Of a stretch of 64,000 nucleotides of DNA, positions 48,439 through 56,758 are shown piece by piece. Made by a program: the position numbers and the translations under genes. This DNA comes from Teichococcus oryzae (GTDB taxonomy: Bacteria; Pseudomonadota; Alphaproteobacteria; Acetobacterales; Acetobacteraceae). The DNA is taken from contig NZ_VUKA01000004.1 in the NCBI RefSeq assembly GCF_008386565.1, positions 221,651-285,650 of the forward strand, written 5' to 3'. Position 1 is the stretch's first letter. The number at the start of each line of letters is the position of its first letter. The notes beneath the pieces were generated by a model. It was not told where the DNA came from and made no database searches. It was given only the letters and a program-made list of their open reading frames with translations.

Positions 48439-49365
48439 TCAGAAGGCGACCTTGTCGGCGCCCTTCAGCGACAGGATCTCGCGCGCCTCGTCAGGCGTCG
48501 CGACTTCCAGCCCCAGCCCCTCGATGATCTGCCGCGCCAGCCGCACCTGCTGCGCGTTGGATTCCGCGAACTTGCCGGGCCCGGCCCAGAGCGAATCCTC
48601 CAGCCCCACGCGCACATTGCCGCCCATCGCCGCCGCCATGGCCGCGATCGGCAACTGGTTGCGCCCGGCACCCAGCACGGACCACTGGTACTGGTCGCCG
48701 AACAGCCGGTCGGCGGTGCGCTTCATGTGCAGCACGTCATCCGGATGCGCGCCGATGCCGCCCTGCAGCCCGAACACCGTCTGCACGAACAGCGGCGCCT
48801 TCACGATGCCCTGATCCAGGAAGTATTTCAGGTTGTAGAGATGCGCGGTGTCGTAGCACTCGAACTCGAAGCGCGTGTTGTTCTCCGCGCAGGTCGTCAG
48901 GATGTACTCGATATCCGCGAAGCTGTTGCGGAAGATGATGCCCTTGTCGGACAGGTATTCCTTTTCCCACGGGTGCTGGAATTCCTTGAACCGGTTCAGC
49001 ATGCCGAACAGGCCGAAATTCATGCTGCCCATGTTCAGGCTGGCGACCTCGGGCTTGTGCGTCGCGGCGGGGCGCACGCGCTCCTCGATGGTCATGGTCG
49101 GCGCGCCGCCGGTGGTGATGTTCAGCACCGCGTCCGTGCGCTGCTTGATGACGCGCAGGAAGGGCGTGAAGCCTTCCGGCGTCTGGTCCGGGCGGCCATC
49201 CTGCGGGTTGCGCGCATGCAGGTGGACAATGGCGGCGCCGGCTTCCGCGGCGCCGATGGCGGCATCGGCGATCTGCTCCGCCGTGACCGGCAGGTGCGGC
49301 GACATGCTCGGCGTGTGGATGGCGCCCGTCACGGCGCAGGTGATGATGACCTTCCGCTTTGCCAT
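48439..49365 (-). CDS. Beta-keto acid cleavage enzyme (BKACE; dehydrocarnitine or 3-keto-5-aminohexanoate type)
   Basis: 308 residues, TIM barrel. Zinc ligands His48/His50 in AIVHLHARNPQDG; the catalytic stretch VRVGLEDSLW supplies the Arg/Glu/Asp that polarise the substrate; MNFGLF and VFGLQGGIGAHPDD are family-typical. BKACE enzymes condense a beta-keto acid with acetyl-CoA and release acetoacetate plus a new CoA ester. It starts four bases after a carnitine-dehydrogenase-like gene, so 3-dehydrocarnitine or a similar beta-keto acid is the likely substrate. Confidence 0.88.
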   Translation of the reverse strand: MAKRKVIITCAVTGAIHTPSMSPHLPVTAEQIADAAIGAAEAGAAIVHLHARNPQDGRPDQTPEGFTPFLRVIKQRTDAVLNITTGGAPTMTIEERVRPAATHKPEVASLNMGSMNFGLFGMLNRFKEFQHPWEKEYLSDKGIIFRNSFADIEYILTTCAENNTRFEFECYDTAHLYNLKYFLDQGIVKAPLFVQTVFGLQGGIGAHPDDVLHMKRTADRLFGDQYQWSVLGAGRNQLPIAAMAAAMGGNVRVGLEDSLWAGPGKFAESNAQQVRLARQIIEGLGLEVATPDEAREILSLKGADKVAF

Positions 49366-49369
49366 GGCC

Positions 49370-50296
49370 TCAGTTCTCCCCTTGTTGCATCTTGTGCGCG
49401 CGCAGCGCGGCCAGCCTTTGGTCGCGCCAGCGCATCTTCCCGGCCGGGTCCGCCGCAGGCTGCCACGCCGCCATCAGCCGCGCCACCGCTTCCGGCTCAT
49501 ACACCGCGGGCGGCGCCGGATCGGCGGCAAGGCGCTTGTAGAAGCCGGTGTAGCGCGCGCAATAATCCGGGATGCCGCCCGGCGCGTTCAGCTCGATCGT
49601 CTCGAACGGGCCCATGAAGCTCCAGCGCAGGCCGAGCCCGTCCTTCACCGTGTGGTCGAGGTCCTGCGGCGTCACATAGCCTTCGCTGACCAGCTTGAAC
49701 GCCTCGGCCAGCAGCGCGCCCTGCAACCGGTTCAGGACGAAGCCCTCGATCTCCTTCAGCACCGCGACCGGCACCTGGCCGATCCCTGCATAGATGGCGC
49801 GGGCGCGGGCGATCACCTCCGGCGCCGTCCAGGGCGCGCCGGAGAGCTCCACCAGCGGGATCAGGTGCGGCGGGTTCACCGGATGCGCCACCAGGCAGCG
49901 CGCCCGCCCCGCCAGCCCCTCGGTGAAGGTCGAACTCCGGATCGCCGAGGAGGAGGAGGCGAGGATCGCCTCCGGCGGCGCCAGCCGGTCCAGCTCCGCG
50001 AACAGGGCGGTCTTGACCTCCAGCCGCTCCGGGCCGTTCTCCTGCACCAGCGCCACGTCCCGCACGGCCTCGGCCAGGGAAGCGGCGGCGCGGATGCGCG
50101 TCGCCGCCACCGCCGGATCGTCGCACAGTCCCTGCTGCGCGAGGTCCTGCAGGCCCAGGGCGCAAAGCCGCACGGCCTCCTCCGCCACGCCTTCCGCCGG
50201 GTCGTGCAGCGCCACCTCCCACCCGGCGCGGGCGAAGATCATCGCCCAGGCGCGGCCGATCAGGCCCGTGCCAACAATGGCCACCTTGTCAGTCAT
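49370..50296 (-). CDS. 3-hydroxyacyl-CoA dehydrogenase-fold enzyme (L-carnitine dehydrogenase-like)
   Basis: 308 residues. NAD loop VAIVGTGLIGRAWAMIFARAGWEV at about 5-28; catalytic histidine in VAHPVNPPHLIPLVEL; C-terminal helical domain with IEGFVLNRLQGALLAEAF and GLGLRWSFMGPFETIELNAPGG. The length, PVNPPHLIPLVE and the BKACE partner fit L-carnitine 3-dehydrogenase; L-gulonate dehydrogenase is the main alternative. The thioesterase domain fused to this enzyme in some carnitine degraders is absent. 27 bases after the transporter fusion gene. Confidence 0.85.
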   Translation of the reverse strand: MTDKVAIVGTGLIGRAWAMIFARAGWEVALHDPAEGVAEEAVRLCALGLQDLAQQGLCDDPAVAATRIRAAASLAEAVRDVALVQENGPERLEVKTALFAELDRLAPPEAILASSSSAIRSSTFTEGLAGRARCLVAHPVNPPHLIPLVELSGAPWTAPEVIARARAIYAGIGQVPVAVLKEIEGFVLNRLQGALLAEAFKLVSEGYVTPQDLDHTVKDGLGLRWSFMGPFETIELNAPGGIPDYCARYTGFYKRLAADPAPPAVYEPEAVARLMAAWQPAADPAGKMRWRDQRLAALRAHKMQQGEN

Positions 50297-50323
50297 GATG
50301 TCGCGCTTCCTTCCAGCCGGCCG

Positions 50324-52834
50324 TCACAGCCACAGCACCTTGCGCCGCAGGCCGAGATCCTCCCGCAGCAGCCGGCTTTCGCCCGTCCAGGTCACCGCGC
50401 CGCGTTCCAGCGCCACGGTGCTGTCCGACAGCGCCAAGGCGAGATCCAGGTTGTGATCGACGATGATGATGGAGATCTCCTGGCGCAGCCGGTCGAAGGC
50501 CTCGAACAATTCTTCCGTCACCGCCGGGGACAGGCCCTCGAACGGCTCGTCCAGCAGCAGCAGCCGCGTGTCGCCCGACAGGGCGCGCGCCACCGCCACC
50601 ATCTGCTGCTCGCCGCCCGACAGCGCGTCGGCAGGGGTGCGCCAGCGCTGCTTCAGGCGCGGGAAGACTTCCAGCACCTTCTCCTCCTCCCAGTGCTGGC
50701 CGGCGCCGGTGCGGCGCTTCAGCCGGCCGAGCATCAGGTTCTCCGCCACGCTCATGCCGGCGAACAGGCCACGCCCCTGCGGCACGAAGCCGACGCCGCG
50801 CTGCGCGATGCGGTCGGAGGGCAGGCCCGCCACCTCCTCCCCCGCCAGCGTCATGCTGCCGGAAGCGGGGCGCGCGATGCCCATGATGGATTTCAGCAGG
50901 GTGGACTTGCCGGCGCCGTTGCGGCCGAGCAGCGCCAGGATCTCGCCCTGCTTCACCTCCATGGTGACGCCCTGCAGGATGTGGCTCTTGCCGTAGAAGG
51001 TGTTGATGCCGTCGAGCTTCAGCAATTGCTGGTCCACCACGGCGGATTGGCGCGGCTTCGCGGCGATGGCCGAGGCCCCGGAGCCGAGATACACGGCCTG
51101 CACCCGCGCGTCGGAGCGCGCATCCTCCACCGTGCCGTCCACCAGCACCTCGCCATCGTTCATCACCGTCACGTGGTCGGCGAGGGCGAAGACGCGGTCG
51201 ATGTCGTGCTCCACCAGAAGCACGGGGATGTCGGTGGAAACACGCTTGATCAGCTCGCCCACGCGCACGCGCTCGGCGGTGGCGAGGCCGGCCAAAGGCT
51301 CGTCCAGCAGCAGGATGCGCGGCCTGGTCGCCACCGCCACGGCCATGTCCACCAGCCGCTGCCCGCCATAGGACAGCGCGCCGGCTTCCGCCTTCTCGAT
51401 CCCCGCCAGGCCCATCCAGCGCAGCAGAACGGTGGTGTCCTCCGCCATGTCGGCATAGGATTCCGCGCGGCGCCACAGGCCGAACCGCGCGGGATGCCGC
51501 GCCTGCACGGCGAGGCGCAGATTCTCCTCGATCGACAGGCCCGGGAACAGGTTGGTGATCTGGAAGGACCGGCCGATGCCGGCGCGGGTGATGCGTTCCG
51601 GCGAGAAGCCGGTGACGTCATGCCCATCTAGCGTCACGCGCCCCGCATCGGGCGGGAACATGCCCGAGATCAGGTTGAAGGCGGAGGTCTTGCCGGCGCC
51701 GTTCGGCCCGATCAGCGCGTGCAGGGTGCGGTCGGCGACGGCGAACTCGGCCTTCCTCACCGCCTGGATGCGGCCGAAGCTCTTCTTCAGCCCTTCCGCC
51801 GCCAGCACCGGGCCGGCGGCCGTGCCGGGGCGGATGAAGCGGGGCGGCACCGGCTCGGGCGCCACGGCCCGCCGCGCCGACATCGCCGCATCCTCCGTTG
51901 TTTTCTTGCGGAACGGCGCCAGCAGCCGCTTGCCCACGCCCACCAGCCCGTCCGGCGAGAACACGATGAAGCCGACGAACAGCAGGCCGAAGAACAGCAG
52001 CCAGTTGGCCGTGTAGATCGACAGGAACTCGCGGAACAGGATGTAGAACAGCGCCCCCAGCGCCGGGCCGAGGAAGGAGCGCATGCCGCCGATCACCACC
52101 ATCGCCAGCAACTCGCCCGAGAAGGCGATGGCCATCGGCTCGGCCGAGGCGAAGCGGTGGTTGTAGGCCGACAGCACGCCGGCCAGCGCCGTCACGCTGG
52201 CGGACAGCACGAAGGCCATCAGCTTGTAGCGGTTGGTGCTGTAGCCGATGAAGCGGGCGCGCTGCTCGTTCTCGCGGATGGCCACCAGAACGGTGCCGGC
52301 GGGGGCGTGGTGGAAGCGCCACAGCCCGACCAGCACCGCCATGCCCACCGCGGCGGCGACGATGTAGTAGGTGCCGGAATCGGCCAGCGCCTCGTAGCGG
52401 GTGATGCCGCCGAAGCCGTTCTCGCCGCCGGTCAGCGCCGTCCAGCGGAAGGCCACGGTGAACAGCATCGCCGTCAGCGCCAGGGTCAGCAGCGAGAAAT
52501 ACACGCCGCGGCGGCGCAGGATCAGGGAGCCGGCGATCGTCGCCAGCACAACCACCACCAGCAGCGCGCCGATCGCCGGCAGCACCATGTCGCCGGGAAA
52601 GAAGCTGCGCTGGATGATGCCGGTGGCATAGGCGCCGATGCCGAACCAGGCGCCATGGCCGAAGGATACCAGGCCGGTATGCCCGACCAGGATGTTCAGC
52701 CCCATCACCGCGATGGCGTAGATCACCACATCGGTGGCCGACAGCATGGTCAGGCCAAGGGCGGGCAGGATGAAGGGCAGGATGACCAGCGCGGCGAGCG
52801 CGATCAGCAGCGGGCGGATGTCGCGGAGGGTCAT
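50324..52834 (-). CDS. LivM-LivG-LivF fusion: ABC permease plus two ATPases in one polypeptide
   Basis: 836 residues with no internal stop. Residues 1-300: LivM permease (LIVGHTGLVSFGHGAWFGIGAY near 48-70, SFLGPALGALFY). Residues about 343-580: LivG-type ATPase (Walker A GPNGAGKT 376-383, LSYGGQR 487-493, Walker B ILLLDEP 507-513). Residues about 605-836: LivF-type ATPase (Walker A GRNGAGKST 637-645, LSGGEQQ 738-744, LLLLDEP 758-764). Short linkers (310-340, 585-603) join them. Start ATG 52834, or GTG 52843 overlapping the livH stop. The transporter imports the substrate of this catabolic operon. Confidence 0.93.
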   Translation of the reverse strand: MTLRDIRPLLIALAALVILPFILPALGLTMLSATDVVIYAIAVMGLNILVGHTGLVSFGHGAWFGIGAYATGIIQRSFFPGDMVLPAIGALLVVVVLATIAGSLILRRRGVYFSLLTLALTAMLFTVAFRWTALTGGENGFGGITRYEALADSGTYYIVAAAVGMAVLVGLWRFHHAPAGTVLVAIRENEQRARFIGYSTNRYKLMAFVLSASVTALAGVLSAYNHRFASAEPMAIAFSGELLAMVVIGGMRSFLGPALGALFYILFREFLSIYTANWLLFFGLLFVGFIVFSPDGLVGVGKRLLAPFRKKTTEDAAMSARRAVAPEPVPPRFIRPGTAAGPVLAAEGLKKSFGRIQAVRKAEFAVADRTLHALIGPNGAGKTSAFNLISGMFPPDAGRVTLDGHDVTGFSPERITRAGIGRSFQITNLFPGLSIEENLRLAVQARHPARFGLWRRAESYADMAEDTTVLLRWMGLAGIEKAEAGALSYGGQRLVDMAVAVATRPRILLLDEPLAGLATAERVRVGELIKRVSTDIPVLLVEHDIDRVFALADHVTVMNDGEVLVDGTVEDARSDARVQAVYLGSGASAIAAKPRQSAVVDQQLLKLDGINTFYGKSHILQGVTMEVKQGEILALLGRNGAGKSTLLKSIMGIARPASGSMTLAGEEVAGLPSDRIAQRGVGFVPQGRGLFAGMSVAENLMLGRLKRRTGAGQHWEEEKVLEVFPRLKQRWRTPADALSGGEQQMVAVARALSGDTRLLLLDEPFEGLSPAVTEELFEAFDRLRQEISIIIVDHNLDLALALSDSTVALERGAVTWTGESRLLREDLGLRRKVLWL

Positions 52835-52839
52835 GATGC

Positions 52840-53721
52840 TCACTCGAACTTCGCGATGCGTTCGCCGAACAGGCCGCGCGGGCGCAGCAGCAGGACGAGC
52901 AGCATGAGGAGGTAAACGGAAGCCTCGGTGGCGGGCGGGAAGTAGAAGGCGGCGATGCCGCGCACCACGCCGACGATCAGCGCCGCCAGCACCACGCCCC
53001 AGAAGGAGCCGAGGCCGCCGATCACCACGACCACGAAGGCGAAGGTCAGGATCTCGGCCCCCATGGCCGGATGCACGCCGATGACCGGCGCCAGCATGAC
53101 GCCCGCCAGCGCGGCGAGGCCGACGGCGATCGCCACCACCGCCGACATGTAGGGCCGCAGCGAGATGCCGAGCGCGCCCACCATGTCCGGGTTCTGCACG
53201 CCCGCGCGCACCACGCGGCCGAAATGCGTCCGTTGCAGCAGGAACCACAGCCCCGCCACGCAGAGCACGGCGACGGCCAGGATCATCAGCCGGTACTGGG
53301 AGAAGATGAACTCGCCGATGATCACCTGCCCGCGGAACATCGGCGGGATGGAAAAGGGCAGCGGCGGCGCGCCGAAGACCATGCGCAGCGTCTGCTCCGC
53401 CACCATGGCGAGGCCGAAGGTCAGCAGCAGCGACAGGATCGGGTCGGCGCGATAGAAGCGGCGCAGCAGGAAGCGCTCGATCAGCAGGCCCAGGATGGCG
53501 ACCAGCACGGGGGCGGCCACGAAGGCGCCGCCGAAGCCGATATGCGGCGCCAGCGCCACCGCCAGATAGGCGCCGATGGCGTAGAAGGCGCCATGCGCCA
53601 GGTTGACGATGCCGCCCAGGCTGAAGATCAGCGACAACCCCAGCGCGATCAGCAGGTAATAGGCGCCGATCAGCAGGCCGTTGAGGACCTGCTCCAGCAG
53701 AAACACGATTTCCAACTTCAT
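52840..53721 (-). CDS. Branched-chain-type ABC permease LivH
   Basis: 293 residues, eight to nine membrane segments. QVLNGLLIGAYYLLIALGLSLIFSLGGIVNLAHGAFYAIGAYL near 10-52 is the LivH signature and VVVIGGLGSFWGVVLAALIVG the second. Pairs with the LivM part of the fusion protein. AGGAG lies just before the ATG. Stop overlaps the possible GTG start of the fusion gene. Confidence 0.93.
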   Translation of the reverse strand: MKLEIVFLLEQVLNGLLIGAYYLLIALGLSLIFSLGGIVNLAHGAFYAIGAYLAVALAPHIGFGGAFVAAPVLVAILGLLIERFLLRRFYRADPILSLLLTFGLAMVAEQTLRMVFGAPPLPFSIPPMFRGQVIIGEFIFSQYRLMILAVAVLCVAGLWFLLQRTHFGRVVRAGVQNPDMVGALGISLRPYMSAVVAIAVGLAALAGVMLAPVIGVHPAMGAEILTFAFVVVVIGGLGSFWGVVLAALIVGVVRGIAAFYFPPATEASVYLLMLLVLLLRPRGLFGERIAKFE

Positions 53722-53784
53722 CTCTCCTGCGGCGCGGAGGAAGCGGGCCGGACGGCGCCGGCCCGCGCGGTCAGTCCCTCAGAA

Positions 53785-53870
53785 CATGATCCGTGAACGG
53801 ATCATGCTCCATGTCCTTGCTTGCCCGCATGATTCACGCTCTTCGGCGATTTCGCCTCAAGCGATCATGC
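53785..53870. repeat. Intergenic palindromic element (REP/RIME-like)
   Basis: Two palindromes in the livJ-livH gap. The first is CATGATCCG (53785-53793) and CGGATCATG (53798-53806) with a 4-nt loop. The second is a nested structure whose outer arms are GCATGAT (53827-53833) and ATCATGC (53864-53870) and whose inner hairpin is GGCGA/TCGCC (53845-53856). Both end GATCATGC, like the repeated mosaic elements known from Rhizobiales. Lies between the binding protein and permease genes, where it may also lower downstream expression. Confidence 0.65.
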
Positions 53871-53871
53871 T

Positions 53872-55110
53872 TCAGCTCGGGAAGGTGCAGCTCGCCTCGT
53901 CCGGCGTGGAGGCGATGGCCTCCAGCGGCTCGCCCGCGCCCGGGATGCCGGCGGAGGAGGTGAAGATGTCGAAGCGATCCTTCTGCTCGGCTGGCGGCAT
54001 GGCGGTGATGGCGTACATCTCCGTCATGATCTGGTGGTCGGAGGCGCGGAAATAGCTTTCGCGGTCCTTCAGCACGTTGAACTTGGCGCCCTTCTCCAGG
54101 TGCTGCATCACCTGCACGGCGTCCACGCTCTTCAGCTCGTTCATCGACTGCGCGATGATCTTCACCGCGTTGTAGTCGCCCCAGGCCTGGTTCTCCGGGG
54201 GGCGGCCGAAACGGGCGCGGAAATCGGCGGTGAACTTCTTCGCCGCCGCGTTCTCCAGCCGGTGGTGCCACATGGTCGGCCAGGTGCCCAGGAAGTTGCC
54301 CGAGCCCGCGCCCCAGGCCAGCGCCGTGTCGAAGCCGAAGCCCGCCACGGGGAAGCGCAGCCCGTATTCCGTGTACTGCTTCAGGAAGTTGGTGATCTGC
54401 GCGCCGGCCAGGTTGGCCACCACCACATCCGGCCGCGCCTGGCGCAGCTTCAGCAGGAAGGGCGAGAAATCGGTCAGGTCGGTGGGGATCAGGTCCTCAT
54501 TGGCGACGCTGCCCCCGTTCTGCGCCAGGAAGCGCTTCGCCACATGCAGCAGGTCATGGCCGAAGGCGTAGTCGGCGGTCAGGGCATAGGTCTTCTTGCC
54601 CTTGATCAGCCCCTTCTCGACCAGGGCGCGGCCCACCGCCTTCACATACATCGAGTTCTGCCCCTCGATGTGGAACATCATGCGGCGGCAATCGCTGCCG
54701 CGCAGCGCGTCGGAATTGGCGCCGGTGTTGATGAACAAGGCGCGCTCGCGCTGCACCACCTGGCCGATGGCCAGCGCCGAGGCCGAGTTGATCTCGCCCA
54801 CGATGCAGGCGACCTTGTCGCGCTGGATGTAGCGCTCCGCCTTGGCCGACGCGGTTTGCGGATTGACGCTGTCCTCGAACAGCATCTCCAGCTTGCGCCC
54901 GTTGATGCCGCCGGCGGCGTTGATCTCATCGGCCGCGAGCTGCGCCGCCTGCACGGCGAACTCGCCCAAGGGGCCCAGGAAGCCGGTGCGCGGCGTCAGG
55001 TGGCCGATGCGCAGGGCTTCGGACTGGCCATAGGAGATGGCGGGGGCGGCGAGCAGCGCGGCGGCGCCCAGCAGCCCGGCCCGCCGCGTTATGCGCGGAA
55101 GTGGTGTCAT
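53872..55110 (-). CDS. LivJ-type ABC substrate-binding protein
   Basis: 412 residues. Twin-arginine-like signal ITRRAGLLGAAALLAAPAISYG at about 7-28. Mature protein begins LRIGHLTPRTGFLGPLG with GGINGRKLEMLFEDSVNPQTA, typical of Leu/Ile/Val- and amide-binding proteins; these homologues bind many compounds including betaines and urea. Start ATG 55110. First gene of the operon running to the BKACE gene, divergent from the GntR regulator. Confidence 0.92.
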   Translation of the reverse strand: MTPLPRITRRAGLLGAAALLAAPAISYGQSEALRIGHLTPRTGFLGPLGEFAVQAAQLAADEINAAGGINGRKLEMLFEDSVNPQTASAKAERYIQRDKVACIVGEINSASALAIGQVVQRERALFINTGANSDALRGSDCRRMMFHIEGQNSMYVKAVGRALVEKGLIKGKKTYALTADYAFGHDLLHVAKRFLAQNGGSVANEDLIPTDLTDFSPFLLKLRQARPDVVVANLAGAQITNFLKQYTEYGLRFPVAGFGFDTALAWGAGSGNFLGTWPTMWHHRLENAAAKKFTADFRARFGRPPENQAWGDYNAVKIIAQSMNELKSVDAVQVMQHLEKGAKFNVLKDRESYFRASDHQIMTEMYAITAMPPAEQKDRFDIFTSSAGIPGAGEPLEAIASTPDEASCTFPS

Positions 55111-55160
55111 CCTGGTGTTCCCTGTTCTTATCCGGCAAGCGTTTTCGCCCTTGCCGTGAT

Positions 55161-55172
55161 CTGTGATCACAG
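55161..55172. promoter_or_regulatory. Candidate GntR operator palindrome
   Basis: CTGTGATCACAG is a perfect 12-bp palindrome in the 104-bp gap between the livJ-type gene and the divergent gntR gene, 43 bp upstream of the regulator's start and 51 bp from the other. Its position lets one site control both directions. Assignment to the neighbouring regulator is inference. Confidence 0.6.
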
Positions 55173-55214
55173 TCAGGCTTGCGCAGCCGCGCCGAATTGT
55201 CCAGAGGCGAATGC

Positions 55215-55913
55215 GTGAACCACGCCATCACCACCCTGCCCCTGCTGGAACGCCGGACCCTGGCGGAAGCGGCCTATGCCCATCTGCGGGAGCTGCTGGT
55301 GTCCGGCCGCGTCGCCCCCGGCGAGCGCCTGTCCCTGCGCGACCTGTCGGAAGCGCTGGGCGTGTCGGTGATGCCGGTGCGGGAAGCGGTGAGCCGGCTG
55401 ATCGCCGACCACGCGCTGGAGGTGGCGCCGAACCGCGCGGTTCGCGTGCCGGTCATGACCCGCCGGCAGGTGCGCGAGCTGGCGCGGGCGCGGGCGGGGA
55501 TCGAGGGCTGGGCGGCGGCGCTGGCGGCCGAGGCACGCAGCCCGGCGCAGCTGGAGCGGATCGCGGCGGCGGAAGAAGCGATGCGGCTGGCCCAGCCCAA
55601 CCCCGACCTGGGCGGCGCGGTGGCGCTGAACCGCGACTTCCATTTCGCCATCTACGAGGCCGCCGGCCTGCCGCCGCTGCTGGAGGTGATCAGCGGGCTA
55701 TGGCTGAAGGCGGGGCCGGTGATCAATCTCGACCTGCGGCATTCCAATGACCGCCTCGCCGCCGGCCATGCGCTGCGCTGCCACGCCGCCGCGCTGCGCG
55801 CCATCCGCGACGGCAGGCCCGATGCGGCGCGCCAGGCGATCGCCGAGGACATCGCCAGCGCGACGGATTTCATTCTTGAAAAAGGGGGGTTGCCGGAAGC
55901 ATCCGGGGAGTGA
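55215..55913 (+). CDS. GntR-family transcriptional regulator (FCD type)
   Basis: 232 residues. N-terminal winged helix (about 12-80: YAHLRELLVSGRVAPGERLSLRDLSEALGVSVMPVREA) and an all-helical FCD ligand domain (about 90-220) with the metal-type residues in NRDFHFAIY and HRL-equivalent positions. Start GTG 55215 with AGAGG at 7-nt spacing; a TTG at 55179 is less likely. Divergent from the transporter/carnitine-like operon and 39 bases before the SDR gene, so probably its repressor. Confidence 0.92.
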   Translation: MNHAITTLPLLERRTLAEAAYAHLRELLVSGRVAPGERLSLRDLSEALGVSVMPVREAVSRLIADHALEVAPNRAVRVPVMTRRQVRELARARAGIEGWAAALAAEARSPAQLERIAAAEEAMRLAQPNPDLGGAVALNRDFHFAIYEAAGLPPLLEVISGLWLKAGPVINLDLRHSNDRLAAGHALRCHAAALRAIRDGRPDAARQAIAEDIASATDFILEKGGLPEASGE

Positions 55914-55952
55914 TGCCCGGCGGGGAGGCCCCTAAGCCAGGAGAACAACGAT

Positions 55953-56720
55953 ATGGATCTGCAATTGCAGGGCGCGAAAGTGCTGGTCACGGCCGGCGCC
56001 AACGGCATCGGCCGCGCCGTGGTGGAGGCGTTCGCCGCGGAAGGCGCGCGGGTCTTCACCTGCGACCTGGATGAGGCCGGCCTGTCCACCCTGCCCCCGG
56101 GCATCGGCCATTGCCGCGCCGATGTTTCCAGCCGCACCGATGTGGCGGCGCTGTTCGACCAGGCCCTCGCCCATCTCGGCGGTCTGGATGTGCTGGTCAA
56201 CAATGCCGGCATCGCCGGCCCGACCGGCCGGGCCGAGGAAATCAACCCGGAGGACTGGGACCGCTGCGTCGAGGTCTGCCTGACCTCGCAGTTCAACTGC
56301 GCCCGGCTGGCCATCCCGCATCTGCGCCGGTCAAAGAACCCCAGCATCACCAACCTGTCCTCGGCGGCGGGCAAGTTCGGCTTCGCGCTGCGCACGCCCT
56401 ATGCGGCGGCGAAATGGGGCGTGATCGGCTTCACCAAGTCGCTCGCCATCGAGCTGGGCGATGCCGGCATCCGCGTCAACGCCATCCTGCCCGGCCTGGT
56501 CGCTGGGGACCGCCAGCGCCGCGTGCTGGAAGCCAAGGCGCAGCAGCGCGGCGTTTCCTTCGCCGAGATGGAGCGCCTGGCGTTTTCCTTCACCTCGATC
56601 AAGGACTACGTCACGCCGCAGCAACTGGCGGACCAGATCCTGTTCCTGGCCTCGCCGCGCGGGCGGACGATTTCCGGCCAGGCGATCAGCGTCGATGGCG
56701 ACACGCGCATGCTGTCGTGA
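55953..56720 (+). CDS. Short-chain dehydrogenase/reductase
   Basis: 255 residues, classical SDR. Cofactor loop TAGANGIG at 13-20, NNAG 83-86, catalytic Ser near 136-137, Tyr150 and Lys154 (YAAAK). Asp38 in FTCDLD suggests NAD preference. Start ATG has AGGAGA at about 8-nt spacing. If the neighbouring BKACE releases acetoacetate, a 3-hydroxybutyrate dehydrogenase role would fit, but sequence alone does not fix the substrate. Downstream of and probably cotranscribed with gntR. Confidence 0.9.
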   Translation: MDLQLQGAKVLVTAGANGIGRAVVEAFAAEGARVFTCDLDEAGLSTLPPGIGHCRADVSSRTDVAALFDQALAHLGGLDVLVNNAGIAGPTGRAEEINPEDWDRCVEVCLTSQFNCARLAIPHLRRSKNPSITNLSSAAGKFGFALRTPYAAAKWGVIGFTKSLAIELGDAGIRVNAILPGLVAGDRQRRVLEAKAQQRGVSFAEMERLAFSFTSIKDYVTPQQLADQILFLASPRGRTISGQAISVDGDTRMLS

Positions 56721-56740
56721 CAGCCGGCGGGGGGGGGAAC

Positions 56741-56758
56741 GGCCTGACGCGTCAGGCC
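56741..56758. terminator. 18-bp palindrome between convergent genes
   Basis: GGCCTGACGCGTCAGGCC is a perfect 18-bp palindrome that overlaps the stop codon of the transglutaminase-like gene (56752-56754) and lies 20 bases after the SDR stop. A run of nine G precedes it (56729-56737). Could act as a two-way terminator; no T-run. Confidence 0.5.

Noticed and set aside
56729-56737. Run of nine G as a phase-variable tract
   Set aside because: It is after the SDR stop and before a convergent stop, outside coding and promoter positions.
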